A stretch of DNA of 24,264 nucleotides from Bacillota bacterium (GTDB lineage Bacteria > Bacillota > Clostridia > Christensenellales > CAG-138): NCBI GenBank assembly GCA_023426265.1, contig JAFABA010000111.1, forward strand, positions 1 to 24,264, written 5' to 3'. Made by a program: the position numbers and the translations under genes. The notes below the pieces were generated by a model. It made no database searches. It was not told where the DNA came from and saw nothing but the letters and a program-made list of their open reading frames with translations. Shown here piece by piece: positions 5,973 to 12,896 of this stretch. Numbering within the stretch: position 1 is the first letter of the stretch; every line of letters starts with the position of its first letter.

Positions 5973-6596
5973 CTACATTCCCAAAATTTCATCCACCAGA
6001 ATAACCGTAATGCGCCCTTTCACCGTCGTCATGCTGGTGATAACCAGTTGGCTTATGCTCGCTTGAGCAATCTTGGCCAGCTCGTCAAATGTGGAATAGT
6101 CCTGTTTGAACAGCGTCAGGCATTTTCTCGCCGCCTCCGTTTTTACGCGCCGTATGGCGTCATCGAGCGTGGGCGCCACCTTGTTCATGCCCGCCACCAC
6201 AACCACATGCTTCGGCCCGAAAATAAGGGCGGCCACTCTGTTGCCGTACCCGTCCGCGTTCACAAGCTCGCCCGTCATGGCAATGGCGTTCGAGCTCATG
6301 AGGTAATAGTCCGCGCCCAGCGCCTCATGCGCTACCCTGTCTTTTTCCTTCGCCCCGGAAACGGCGTTCGGGTCTAAAAACCGATAATCGCCGTTATGGA
6401 ACGCCTCTCTTACTCCGATTTCCTTCAGTGTCACAGAACCGCCGTAAGAGACAACCGAATTTTTAGGGATTAGCTCCATCAGCTTATTCAGGGCATCAGC
6501 TTTCGTCTTGCAAAAATACCCCTCCATGTTCCGCTTTTTGAATTCCTCGATCAGTTTTTGCGCAAGAAGCTGGTTGTAGCATTCCGCAGGCGTCAT
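5973..6596 (-). CDS. LUD-domain protein (LutC/DUF162 family)
   Basis: 207 residues, full-length for stand-alone LUD proteins. The family signature is seen as SYGGSVTLKEIG (residues 50-61), SSNAIAMTGELVN and FGPKHVVVVAGMNKV. LUD proteins include LutC of the lactate utilisation complex LutABC. Single clostridial members such as this one lack LutA/LutB partners nearby, so participation in lactate oxidation is uncertain. The start is clear: AAGGAGGAG seven bases ahead of the ATG at 6596. It is probably transcribed alone, as a palindrome and an opposing promoter lie immediately upstream. Confidence 0.88.
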   Translation of the reverse strand: MTPAECYNQLLAQKLIEEFKKRNMEGYFCKTKADALNKLMELIPKNSVVSYGGSVTLKEIGVREAFHNGDYRFLDPNAVSGAKEKDRVAHEALGADYYLMSSNAIAMTGELVNADGYGNRVAALIFGPKHVVVVAGMNKVAPTLDDAIRRVKTEAARKCLTLFKQDYSTFDELAKIAQASISQLVITSMTTVKGRITVILVDEILGM

Positions 6597-6662
6597 GGCG
6601 GCTCCTCCTTATCGTTTATAGGCATAAGAAAGCATACCACCCGCAATACGAAAAGAACATTC

Positions 6663-6691
6663 TTGTTTTACATAAATTTACATGATACAAT
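6663..6691 (+). promoter_or_regulatory. Putative promoter directed at the 6701 palindrome
   Basis: TTGTTT (6663-6668), 17-bp spacer, TACAAT (6686-6691), with TGA ahead of the -10 (extended). A start near 6698 would place the 14-bp palindrome at the very 5' end of the transcript, which then runs antisense to the comB-like gene. Confidence 0.45.
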
Positions 6692-6700
6692 GAAAGTAGG

Positions 6701-6732
6701 GAGAGGCCCTCATGGTAACATGAGGGCCTCTC
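6701..6732. repeat. Perfect 14-bp inverted repeat
   Basis: GAGAGGCCCTCATG, GTAA, CATGAGGGCCTCTC. No T-run follows on either strand, so it is a poor intrinsic terminator. It lies between the 3' end of the comB-like gene and the LUD gene, ten bases behind a plausible promoter. It could be an operator, an mRNA-end stabiliser or the 5' hairpin of a small RNA. Confidence 0.7.
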
Positions 6733-6817
6733 TGAATGTTGATATGCCTGCTTAAAGGTTATAGTACCGGAACTACCGCACCGATACTTGTTTTTTGTAA
6801 AGCTGTCCCGCTCCTGT

Positions 6818-7537
6818 TTATACCGCCCGGATGCTGCCGTTTTCGTACCGGGGCACAACGCCTGTCTGATCTTCTTCAAAACAGAACGTGAGGTCCGCGT
6901 CAAATCCCAAATCCTTTAGCCTGCTGTAATGGGTGGTGACGGTCAGGTCCGCCTCCCCCTTTTTCCAGGCTGTATACGTCAGCATGCAGACGCGCGCAAA
7001 ATCGTTGAACGTAATTTCGTCCCCCGCTTCGCCCAATATCGCGTGCAAAATCGCGCCCGCGGCCACCATATCGTCCGCGGAGCATTCCCCTTCTGTTCCG
7101 GCGCAAAGCAGCGTAATATCCTGCCCGTCATTTGCCGCCGCGCGTGCGACCGCGGTGCGGTTGCGCATGCAGCCGATATAAAGCCTGGAGGCGTTTCGCG
7201 CCGCGTGTATGGCTGCGGTGCCGTTGGTGGTGGAGATCACAACCGCTTTATTTTTTACCACCTGCGCTGTGAATTCCAAAGGCGAATTGCCCAGATCAAA
7301 ATCCGGCATCCGGAGGCCCCCGCGCTCACCGGTCAAAAGGCTTTCCTTCCTGCCCAGATGCCCCGCGAATGCCATCGCTTCCCCCGGATCGCGCGCGGGG
7401 ATGACCTGGTTTGCGCCATTCTGGAGCGCTTCCACCATACATGTTGTAGCCCGCAGAACGTCCACTACGACAACGGTCCGGTTGTGATATTGCTTTTCCA
7501 TAAGCGCGCCGGGAAAGGGATAAGCTGAAACGTGCAT
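6818..7537 (-). CDS. comB: 2-phosphosulfolactate phosphatase-like protein (ComB family)
   Basis: 239 residues. ComB is a Mg-dependent phosphatase acting on 2-phosphosulfolactate; in archaea it serves coenzyme M synthesis, while in many bacteria without that pathway its role is open. Family motifs present are VVVVDVLRATT (residues 22-32), STTNGTAAIHAA and CAGTEGECSADDMVAAGAI. The start at 7537 has GGAG five bases upstream (MHVSAYPFPG); a longer frame reading into the promoter is rejected. No other coenzyme M or sulfolactate genes are seen here. The symbol is by family only and differs from competence comB. Confidence 0.85.
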   Translation of the reverse strand: MHVSAYPFPGALMEKQYHNRTVVVVDVLRATTCMVEALQNGANQVIPARDPGEAMAFAGHLGRKESLLTGERGGLRMPDFDLGNSPLEFTAQVVKNKAVVISTTNGTAAIHAARNASRLYIGCMRNRTAVARAAANDGQDITLLCAGTEGECSADDMVAAGAILHAILGEAGDEITFNDFARVCMLTYTAWKKGEADLTVTTHYSRLKDLGFDADLTFCFEEDQTGVVPRYENGSIRAV

Positions 7538-7571
7538 GTATGCTCCTTCAATTCCGTAAGATACGAAAAAT

Positions 7572-7603
7572 AGTATAGCACGATTCCCTATGAAAAGGAA
7601 TCG
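7572..7603 (-). promoter_or_regulatory. Extended -10 promoter with inverted repeat ahead of comB
   Basis: TGCTATACT on the minus strand (-10 at 7572-7577), about 35 bases before the start codon. Directly upstream lies CGATTCC (7581-7587), a 9-base gap, and GGAATCG (7597-7603). The inverted repeat occupies the -35/spacer region and could be a regulator site. Confidence 0.5.
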
Positions 7604-7656
7604 ACCTGCCACGATCCGCTGCGATTCGCCCGTATTCCAATTCTTTCATTCTTCTA

Positions 7657-8169
7657 TTATGAGAACAGCCAGTTGCAGACAACCACGCTGCCTACGGTGG
7701 ACAACAGGGTGGCTAAGAGGGCCACAGGCAGCGTGAAGCGCGTTTCCTGTATCCCCACGGATCCGAAATACAGCGCCAAGGTATAGAATATGGTCTCTGT
7801 AGAGCCCATCATGGTGGACGCCATCAGCCCAAGCAGTGAATCCGTGCCGAAATTCTTGAATATGTCCGCCACCAGCGCCATGGATCCGCTGCCCGAAAGC
7901 GGGCGTAGCAGGGAGATCGGCACAAGCTCCGGCGGAAATCCAAGCGCCTGCATGGGGCCTGCCATCAGATTTGTCAAAGCGTCCATCGCGCCGCTTTCCC
8001 GCAGCAGCCGGATGCAGATGAGCATGGCCGCCATATAGGGAAGCACGCGGTAGAGCACCGGCAGGCCCTGAATGGCGCCTTTTACGAATGCGTCGTATAC
8101 GTCCACCTTTTTAAACAGCGCGTAAATGACCACCGCCACCGCAAGTAGCGGGATAACTGCCGCCATCAT
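7657..8169 (-). CDS. spmB: Spore maturation protein B
   Basis: 170 residues, integral membrane, with a nucleoside-recognition (Gate) domain. SpmB acts with SpmA in the forespore to allow dehydration of the spore core in Bacillus and Clostridium. Recognisable segments are KGAIQGLPVLYRVLPYMAAM, SLLRPLSGSGSMALV and MMGSTETIFYTLALYFGSVG. The ATG at 8169 overlaps the spmA stop codon (ATGA), indicating translational coupling. A second ATG follows directly. The 59-codon extension upstream is spmA read in another frame. A bacterium carrying spmAB is very likely a spore former or a recent descendant of one. Confidence 0.95.
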   Translation of the reverse strand: MMAAVIPLLAVAVVIYALFKKVDVYDAFVKGAIQGLPVLYRVLPYMAAMLICIRLLRESGAMDALTNLMAGPMQALGFPPELVPISLLRPLSGSGSMALVADIFKNFGTDSLLGLMASTMMGSTETIFYTLALYFGSVGIQETRFTLPVALLATLLSTVGSVVVCNWLFS

Positions 8170-8732
8170 CTGCGCCTCACCAAGACAATGCACAGTACGG
8201 CCGTAACAAGCGTCGCGAACGTGGAGGAGATAAACGTGGGCAGCAATATCGCGCCCGGCTGCAGCGAGCCATAGGAAGCGCGCATGCCGATCATAGTGGT
8301 GGGCAGCACCTCCAGCGCCGAAGCGTTGATGGCAAGAAACACGCACATGGCGTTTGTCGCCCGGCGCTTATACGGATTTTCCTTTTGCATGATGCGCATG
8401 GCCTCAAGACCAAACGGCGTTGCCGCGTTGCCCAGACCCAATATGTTTGCCGCCACATTGAGCGTGATGGCTCCCGTCGCCTCCCCCGCCCCCGGGAACA
8501 GCCATTCACAGGGTTTTTTAAGCGCACGGCTCAAAGACTTGATCAGCCCCGCGCGTTCCGCCACCCCCAACAGACCCATCCAGAGCAGGTAGGAGCCGGC
8601 GAGCGAAAAACAAAGCGTAACGCTTTCCTGCGCGCCCGTGAGCATGGCTGAGATCGCTGCATCCCCGCCCAGGCGCATCGTGGTCCAAACCGCGCCGACG
8701 GCAAAAAGAATGCACCAGATCCAGCTCATCAT
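8166..8732 (-). CDS. spmA: Spore maturation protein A
   Basis: 188 residues with several membrane segments and the Gate (nucleoside-recognition) domain. Typical sequence features are ITLNVAANILGLGNAATPFG, the EAMRIMQ stretch and CVFLAINASALEVLPTT. It partners SpmB in spore core dehydration. The start at 8732 has GGAGGT at a 7-base gap; a TTG five codons earlier lies within that Shine-Dalgarno and is rejected. The unit diverges from the AbrB-like gene, with about 165 bp shared between them. A sporulation sigma-factor promoter is expected, but I could not find a convincing match. Confidence 0.95.
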   Translation of the reverse strand: MMSWIWCILFAVGAVWTTMRLGGDAAISAMLTGAQESVTLCFSLAGSYLLWMGLLGVAERAGLIKSLSRALKKPCEWLFPGAGEATGAITLNVAANILGLGNAATPFGLEAMRIMQKENPYKRRATNAMCVFLAINASALEVLPTTMIGMRASYGSLQPGAILLPTFISSTFATLVTAVLCIVLVRRR

Positions 8733-8807
8733 AACGCCCACCTCCAACTTTATTTTGCAAAAATCGACATTGTTTACATATATGCCGTAATCTTATTGAC
8801 AATTATA

Positions 8808-8837
8808 TTGACTGTTTGCACGGATTATGTGTATTAT
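8808..8837 (+). promoter_or_regulatory. Putative promoter of the AbrB-like gene
   Basis: TTGACT (8808-8813), 18-bp spacer, TATTAT (8832-8837). An overlapping alternative is TTGCAC (8816-8821) with GATAAT (8839-8844) at 17 bp. The region is AT-rich, as expected for an AbrB autoregulatory site. Confidence 0.45.
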
Positions 8838-8899
8838 TGATAATATGTGGGAGGTTCAGCCTGCCTCTCATTAATTTAGCTGATAGAGAGGATTACAAC

Positions 8900-9145
8900 A
8901 TGAAATCTACGGGCATCGTTCGAAAAATGGATACTCTCGGTCGGGTGGTCATCCCGATCGAACTCCGCAGGACCTTGGGCATTGATATCAAGGACTCCAT
9001 TGAAATCTTCGTGGACAAAGAGACAATCATCCTGAAAAAGTATCATCCCGCTTGTTTTTTCTGCGATAACGCGAATGACCTTGTAAGCTTCCAGGGCAAA
9101 AACATTTGCCATGAATGCCTGGATAAGCTCAAGACCGTAGAGTAA
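8900..9145 (+). CDS. AbrB/SpoVT-family transition regulator with Cys4 tail
   Basis: 81 residues. Residues 1-47 form the swapped-hairpin AbrB DNA-binding domain: STGIVRKMDTLGRVVIPIEL, then RRTLGI and a DSIEIFV strand. The C-terminal part carries CFFC (Cys52, Cys55) and CHEC (Cys70, Cys73), a four-cysteine pattern suited to zinc binding and different from the C domain of Bacillus AbrB. Such proteins repress or time stationary-phase and sporulation genes. The start at 8900 follows GAGAGGA. Being divergent from spmAB suggests, without proving, that it controls sporulation genes. A strong terminator follows at 9191. Confidence 0.92.
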   Translation: MKSTGIVRKMDTLGRVVIPIELRRTLGIDIKDSIEIFVDKETIILKKYHPACFFCDNANDLVSFQGKNICHECLDKLKTVE

Positions 9146-9190
9146 TCGCGCCCCTCCCCGCTGTAGCCGCGGGAATTTGTTTGACGGCAT

Positions 9191-9235
9191 ACAAAAGCCT
9201 TCGCATCAGCATATGAAGCGAAGGCTTTTGTTCAT
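9191..9235 (+). terminator. Terminator of the AbrB-like gene
   Basis: ACAAAAGCCTTCGC (9191-9204) and GCGAAGGCTTTTGT (9218-9231), a perfect 14-bp stem with T-rich 3' arm. The symmetric A/T ends allow use from both sides, so it may also end dnaN transcription. Confidence 0.85.
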
Positions 9236-9247
9236 GCTAAAAGATTG

Positions 9248-9295
9248 TTCAGGGGCTTTGCCCCTGAAATCCCACCCAAGGGACACGTCCCTTGG
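9248..9295. repeat. Twin-hairpin repeat, copy A (short form)
   Basis: Two adjacent hairpins: TTCAGGGGC-ttt-GCCCCTGAA (9248-9268) and CCAAGGGAC-ac-GTCCCTTGG (9276-9295). It stands 14 bases behind the dnaN stop codon. Same two-part plan as copies at 10978, 12897, 16132 and 16338. Confidence 0.75.
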
Positions 9296-9309
9296 TAATA
9301 CCTTCCCTT

Positions 9310-10410
9310 TTACGCAAAAATGCGCACAGGCAGTATCAGGTAATAATACGCGTCGCCCTGAATAGGCCTTACCACACAGGGGCTGACGTTGTTATTCATA
9401 TCCAGGAACACTTCCTCATCGGAAAGCACCTTCAATACATCGCAGAAATACCGCGCGTTGAACGCAATCTCAATGGGATCGCCATTCAAGTGGATCGTAA
9501 TCTCCTCGTCGATACGGCCCATGGCGCTGTTGGCGAATAGCTTCAACGAATCCTCCGCAATAGAGAAGCGTACCAGGTTGTTGTTGCCTTCGCGCGCCAT
9601 CAGTATGGCGCGGTCAATGCTTTCCAACAATTCGTTGCGGTTCACGCGCACGCGCGTGACATGCTCCTGCGGAAGAATGCTCTTATAGCGGATAAAGTCA
9701 CCGTCCAAAAGCCTGCTGATGATGCGCGTATGCCCCATATCGATTAAAAGATGCGTGGGCGAAAACTGGACCTCCACGTTTTCGTCTGTATCCAGAAGCG
9801 TCCTTGAAATCTCCACGAAGGATTTATTCGGTACCACCGCTTCCCTGTTTTCAAAGCTCTGGCCCAGGGAAAAGCGCCGTAATGCAAGACGGAAGCCGTC
9901 CAGCGCCACGGTGGTCAGTTCGCTGCCGGAAAGCTCGCACAGCACGCCTGTCAATATGGGCTTGCTTTCCTCCTGCGCAGTTGCGAATACCGTCTGCCTT
10001 ATCATATCCTTTAAGGCGACCTGCGGGATATGAAGCGTCTGCGCTTTTCCCGTTAACGCCATATCCGGGTAATCTTTTGCATCCATGCACTGCAACGTGG
10101 TGCGCGCGCGCCCGGATTTTAACAAAAGCGTATGCCCGTCCAAACGGATATCCACCGTCTCTTCCGGAAGCTTGCGGCAGATTTCCGCAAACAGGCGGCC
10201 GGGTACCACAGTGGTGCCCTCCTCTTCCACAGTGGCAGCTACGATACTTTCAATCTGCAAGGAAAGATCCGAGCACCGCAACAACAGCCCTTCGGAAGTA
10301 GCCGAAAGGTAAATGCCCTCGAGTACCGGTATGGCGGGCCTACTTGAAAGCGACTTTACAACCGTCGCAATTCCCGCGTTCAATGTTTTGACGTCCATCA
10401 ACAGTTTCAT
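9310..10410 (-). CDS. dnaN: DNA polymerase III beta subunit (sliding clamp)
   Basis: 366 residues, the normal size. The clamp forms a ring around DNA and tethers polymerase III and other enzymes. The sequence aligns across the three repeated clamp domains: MKLLMDVKTLNAGIATVVKS at the N terminus, SRPAIPVLEGI, then FVEISRTL, and the C-terminal VVRPIQGDAYYYLILPVRI, which is the typical clamp ending. GGAGG lies nine bases before the ATG; another ATG four bases after GGAGG is out of frame and gives no product. It follows dnaA on the same strand after 740 bp containing the origin. recF and gyrB, the usual next genes, are absent; the next feature is a twin-hairpin repeat and then the convergent AbrB-like gene. 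Confidence 0.97.
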   Translation of the reverse strand: MKLLMDVKTLNAGIATVVKSLSSRPAIPVLEGIYLSATSEGLLLRCSDLSLQIESIVAATVEEEGTTVVPGRLFAEICRKLPEETVDIRLDGHTLLLKSGRARTTLQCMDAKDYPDMALTGKAQTLHIPQVALKDMIRQTVFATAQEESKPILTGVLCELSGSELTTVALDGFRLALRRFSLGQSFENREAVVPNKSFVEISRTLLDTDENVEVQFSPTHLLIDMGHTRIISRLLDGDFIRYKSILPQEHVTRVRVNRNELLESIDRAILMAREGNNNLVRFSIAEDSLKLFANSAMGRIDEEITIHLNGDPIEIAFNARYFCDVLKVLSDEEVFLDMNNNVSPCVVRPIQGDAYYYLILPVRIFA

Positions 10411-10457
10411 CCATTATGTCCTCCTGAAGGAAAGTAAGCAATATAAGTCCCGCTTTG

Positions 10458-10466
10458 TTATCAACA
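10458..10466. promoter_or_regulatory. DnaA-box variant near dnaN
   Basis: TTATCAACA, one mismatch to TTATCCACA, within 50 bp of the dnaN start. A single isolated box; it could be chance. Confidence 0.4.
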
Positions 10467-10469
10467 AGC

Positions 10470-10485
10470 GTTTCGTATACGAAAC
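10470..10485. promoter_or_regulatory. Perfect 16-bp palindrome upstream of dnaN
   Basis: GTTTCGTATACGAAAC, fully symmetric, 60 bp ahead of the dnaN start and just downstream (in dnaN sense) of an AT-rich stretch with TATAAA. This is a shape expected for a dimeric repressor site or a protein-bound origin element. No regulator can be assigned. Confidence 0.55.
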
Positions 10486-10608
10486 ACGGTCGATAGTATT
10501 CTAATTTATACCATATAGGTATAAAAAGGAAATTGTATTTCGGGTGCGGAATGTCGCACACTTTTTTACACTGCCGCCGATGAAAAGCGTATGCAGCCTT
10601 TGCCGCTG

Positions 10609-10862
10609 CTATGCACAGGCTCAATGTTGTGCACAGCCGTGCGCGGGCATACCCCTCTCAATCATATAGGAGTGTAGTAGCCGTAGTAGTAGGGGCTCTG
10701 TATTGTGTGCATAACCTGTCCGCGGCGAGACAAAACCAGAAGAATCCCCTGTGCGCTTTCTTGTGCAACGGCTATGCATAACTTGTCCGGATGTACACAG
10801 CATGCACACAGTCCACACTGGGCACATTTCGTGCACATCCCCCGTGCACAGATTGTGGATAT
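10609..10862. other. Chromosomal replication origin (oriC), DnaA-box cluster
   Basis: The 740-bp gap between dnaA and dnaN holds no gene. DnaA-box-like nonamers are CTATGCACA (10609-10617), TTGTGCACA (10627-10635), TGTGCATAA (10706-10714, the complement of TTATGCACA and a full match to the TTATNCACA consensus), TATGCATAA (10773-10781), ATGTACACA (10791-10799) and TGTGGATAT (10854-10862, complement ATATCCACA). Several further GTGCACA cores lie at 10828-10852. AT-rich stretches on both sides (10863-10975 and 10490-10535) are candidate unwinding zones. Position between dnaA and dnaN is the classical Firmicute origin site. Confidence 0.88.
10675..10692 (+). promoter_or_regulatory. DnaA-trio element of oriC
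   Basis: TAGTAG (10675-10680), CCG, TAGTAGTAG (10684-10692), then the GC-rich spacer GGGCTC and, eight bases on, the DnaA box TGTGCATAA (10706-10714). The known bacterial unwinding module has 3'-GAT-5' triplets beside a GC-rich spacer and a DnaA box, with opening on the far side. Here that side faces dnaN, as in Bacillus subtilis. Confidence 0.75.
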
Positions 10863-10977
10863 GCAACGCTGTATATCATTATAAAGGTTCTTAGCAAAAA
10901 CCTCAAAACAATAATCGGTAAGAATCGTGTCGGAAAAGAGAAAATTGCGTAAAAATTAATACAAAGGATAGGAACGA

Positions 10978-11025
10978 TGGAGGCTCTGCCTCCAAACCTC
11001 CGCCAAAGGGACAACGTCCCTTTGG
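10978..11025. repeat. Twin-hairpin repeat, copy B (short form)
   Basis: TGGAGGC-tct-GCCTCCA (10978-10994), the linker AACCTCCG, then CCAAAGGGAC-aac-GTCCCTTTGG (11003-11025). It lies between the origin and the dnaA 3' end, in the same orientation as copy A. Confidence 0.75.
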
Positions 11026-11109
11026 AATCCCAACGCTTTTGTAATTGTTTTACGTACTAATCAACAGATAGAAAAGATAGTTGCAATATATACGTCCGCT
11101 TTCTTTTGC

Positions 11110-11136
11110 TACTTTTCTTTCGTGGAAAGAAAAGTA
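11110..11136. repeat. 12-bp hairpin behind dnaA
   Basis: TACTTTTCTTTC, GTG, GAAAGAAAAGTA: perfect 12-bp stem, 15 bases after the dnaA stop. On the minus strand it is followed by G, C and A bases rather than a T-run, so it is not a standard terminator. I believe this word is common in clostridial intergenic regions, but copy number is not testable here. Confidence 0.6.
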
Positions 11137-11150
11137 ACGTATCCCTTCGT

Positions 11151-12464
11151 TCAGTTCGAAATCAACCGTTTTTTCAAATCCGCGATGGTAGCGGAAAGCG
11201 CGGGGTCGCCCTTAATCTGCTCGGTGATCTTTTCATGCGCGTGCATGACGGTGGTGTGGTTGCGCCCGCCGAACGCGTCGCCGATCTTGGGCAGGCTCCA
11301 GTCAGTCATGCAGCGGGACAGGTACATTGCGACCTGGCGCGGGAAGGCGATTTCCTGGTCCCTGCGCTTGGCGGAAAACGACTCTACGGGCAGGCCGTAA
11401 TACGCGGCGACGGTTTCTTGAATGAGCACCGGCGTCAATATGCGCGGCGCGTCGTTGGGAAGCATGTCCTTTAAAGCGGTAGCGGCGACATTCATGTCCA
11501 GCGTCATGCGGTTGAACTGCGCGTAGGCGATAACGCGGGTCAGCAGGCCTTCGAGTTCGCGGATGTTAGATTGCACGCGTTCGGCAATGTATTCCAATAC
11601 GCTGTCCGGCACATGCATTTTTTCCTCTTCGGCGCGGCGCTTTAATATGGCGATACGCGTTTCAAGATCCGGCGGCTGGATGTCCGCAATGAGGCCCCAT
11701 TCGAAGCGGGACCTTAAGCGCTCCTCCAGCTGCGCGATTTCGCGCGGGGGCTTATCCGAGGAGATCACGATCTGCTTGTTGGCGGCATGGAGCGCGTTGA
11801 AGGTGTGGAAGAATTCTTCCTGCACGCCCTCTTTACGCGCGATAAACTGGATATCGTCCACCATCAGCACGTCCGCATTGCGATAGCGGTTGCGGAACTC
11901 CTTGTTGCGGTTGGTGGAAATGGACTGTATCATTTCGTTGGTGAACGTTTCGCTTGTGACATACATGACGCGGGCGCGTGAATTGTTTTCGCGCACATGG
12001 TGGCCAATGGCGTGCATCAGATGCGTCTTGCCCAGACCCACGCCGCCGTAAAGGAACAGCGGGTTGTAGGAGTGGGCGGGGTTCTGTGCCACGGCAAGGG
12101 CCGCGGCGTGCGCAAAGTAGTTGGAGCCGCCTATGACGAAGGTATTGAACGTATATTTTGCAAACAGGTTGCAGTAGCTGTAGTCGCTTGTATCGTCCTT
12201 TACATAAAGGCCGCGCTCGCTGGGCGGCACGACGGTGACGGTGTCTATACCCTCTGAAGCCTGAGCGGCGCATGCGCGGATAGTGGCAATGTAGTATTTT
12301 TCGATGGTGGACTGAATCATTTCGTTGGGAGAACACAGCACGAGCGAGTTCCCGGAAATAGCAAGCGGCGCCAATACATCGATAAACGTATTGTAGCTGA
12401 TGCCGTTCACCTCCGCCTTCAACAGTTCGCAGGTACGCGCCCATACCGCCTTAGCTTGATCCAT
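11151..12464 (-). CDS. dnaA: Chromosomal replication initiator protein DnaA
   Basis: 437 residues. DnaA-ATP binds oriC boxes, opens the origin and loads helicase. Domain I covers residues 1-80 (MDQAKAVWARTCELLKAEV onward); the domain II linker is short. The AAA+ domain carries Walker A GGVGLGKT (140-147) and Walker B LMVDDIQF (200-207). Domain IV ends with the DnaA signature GGRNHTTVMHAHEKI (399-413), which contacts DnaA boxes. The start at 12464 has GGGGGAG five bases upstream. The promoter at 12591-12619 gives a leader of about 120 bases with a terminator-like hairpin. The upstream neighbour is an amino-acid enzyme gene, not rpmH. Confidence 0.98.
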   Translation of the reverse strand: MDQAKAVWARTCELLKAEVNGISYNTFIDVLAPLAISGNSLVLCSPNEMIQSTIEKYYIATIRACAAQASEGIDTVTVVPPSERGLYVKDDTSDYSYCNLFAKYTFNTFVIGGSNYFAHAAALAVAQNPAHSYNPLFLYGGVGLGKTHLMHAIGHHVRENNSRARVMYVTSETFTNEMIQSISTNRNKEFRNRYRNADVLMVDDIQFIARKEGVQEEFFHTFNALHAANKQIVISSDKPPREIAQLEERLRSRFEWGLIADIQPPDLETRIAILKRRAEEEKMHVPDSVLEYIAERVQSNIRELEGLLTRVIAYAQFNRMTLDMNVAATALKDMLPNDAPRILTPVLIQETVAAYYGLPVESFSAKRRDQEIAFPRQVAMYLSRCMTDWSLPKIGDAFGGRNHTTVMHAHEKITEQIKGDPALSATIADLKKRLISN

Positions 12465-12531
12465 TCCGCTCCCCCGCTCCTTTGCCTCATCCGTCGGTAC
12501 CCAAGGCTGCCCGTTCCTTTCACAAAACGCG

Positions 12532-12556
12532 AAAAATATCCGCCTCTAAGCGGATA
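12532..12556 (-). terminator. Terminator-like hairpin inside the dnaA leader
   Basis: On the minus strand TATCCGC, 6-base loop TTAGAG, GCGGATA, then TTTTTC. It lies between the dnaA promoter and start codon, where a terminator would attenuate dnaA. The stem is only 7 bp, so termination may be weak or conditional. Confidence 0.5.
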
Positions 12557-12590
12557 CGCAACCCCGAGCCTGTCCATATTCTATCTACCT

Positions 12591-12619
12591 ATCATAGCAA
12601 AACAAGAGCGCAAAAACAA
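12591..12619 (-). promoter_or_regulatory. dnaA: dnaA promoter
   Basis: TTGTTT (12614-12619), 17-bp spacer, TATGAT (12591-12596), with TGC before the -10 box (extended). No DnaA box is apparent beside it. Confidence 0.65.
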
Positions 12620-12896
12620 GTTCCAGACTCGTGAAATTCGTTGCAAACAGCAGGAGAAACCGCATTTTTAGGCCGTTTTTTATACGCGGCGGGGGCGTTA
12701 AGTGCCTATGTGAAACAAAGCGGGCTTCTCCATATACGGTTGTAACCAATCCGGCCGGCAATGTGGCATTGAGCGGCGCGGCGCGGAACTGCTCGAAAAT
12801 GGCGGGAGGCGCGCCCAGAATAACGCCCAGGGGCGTTGTAGCGCAATGGGTGAGAGGCGGATATCAGATGGTATCCGCCCCTTACGTTTGAATTAT
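12620..12896. other. Gene-free stretch upstream of dnaA
   Basis: No frame here has both a ribosome binding site and a recognisable product. Two hairpins are seen: AACGCC-cagg-GGCGTT (about 12821-12836) and GGCGGATA-tcagatgg-TATCCGCC (12856-12879). The second shares the GCGGATA word with the hairpin in the dnaA leader. The stretch from about 12831 superficially resembles a tRNA but cannot form the cloverleaf. Confidence 0.5.

Noticed and set aside
10621..10866. Open frames inside the dnaA-dnaN gap
   Set aside because: They follow from the repeated GTGCACA cores (His/Cys-rich translations) and lie within the origin.
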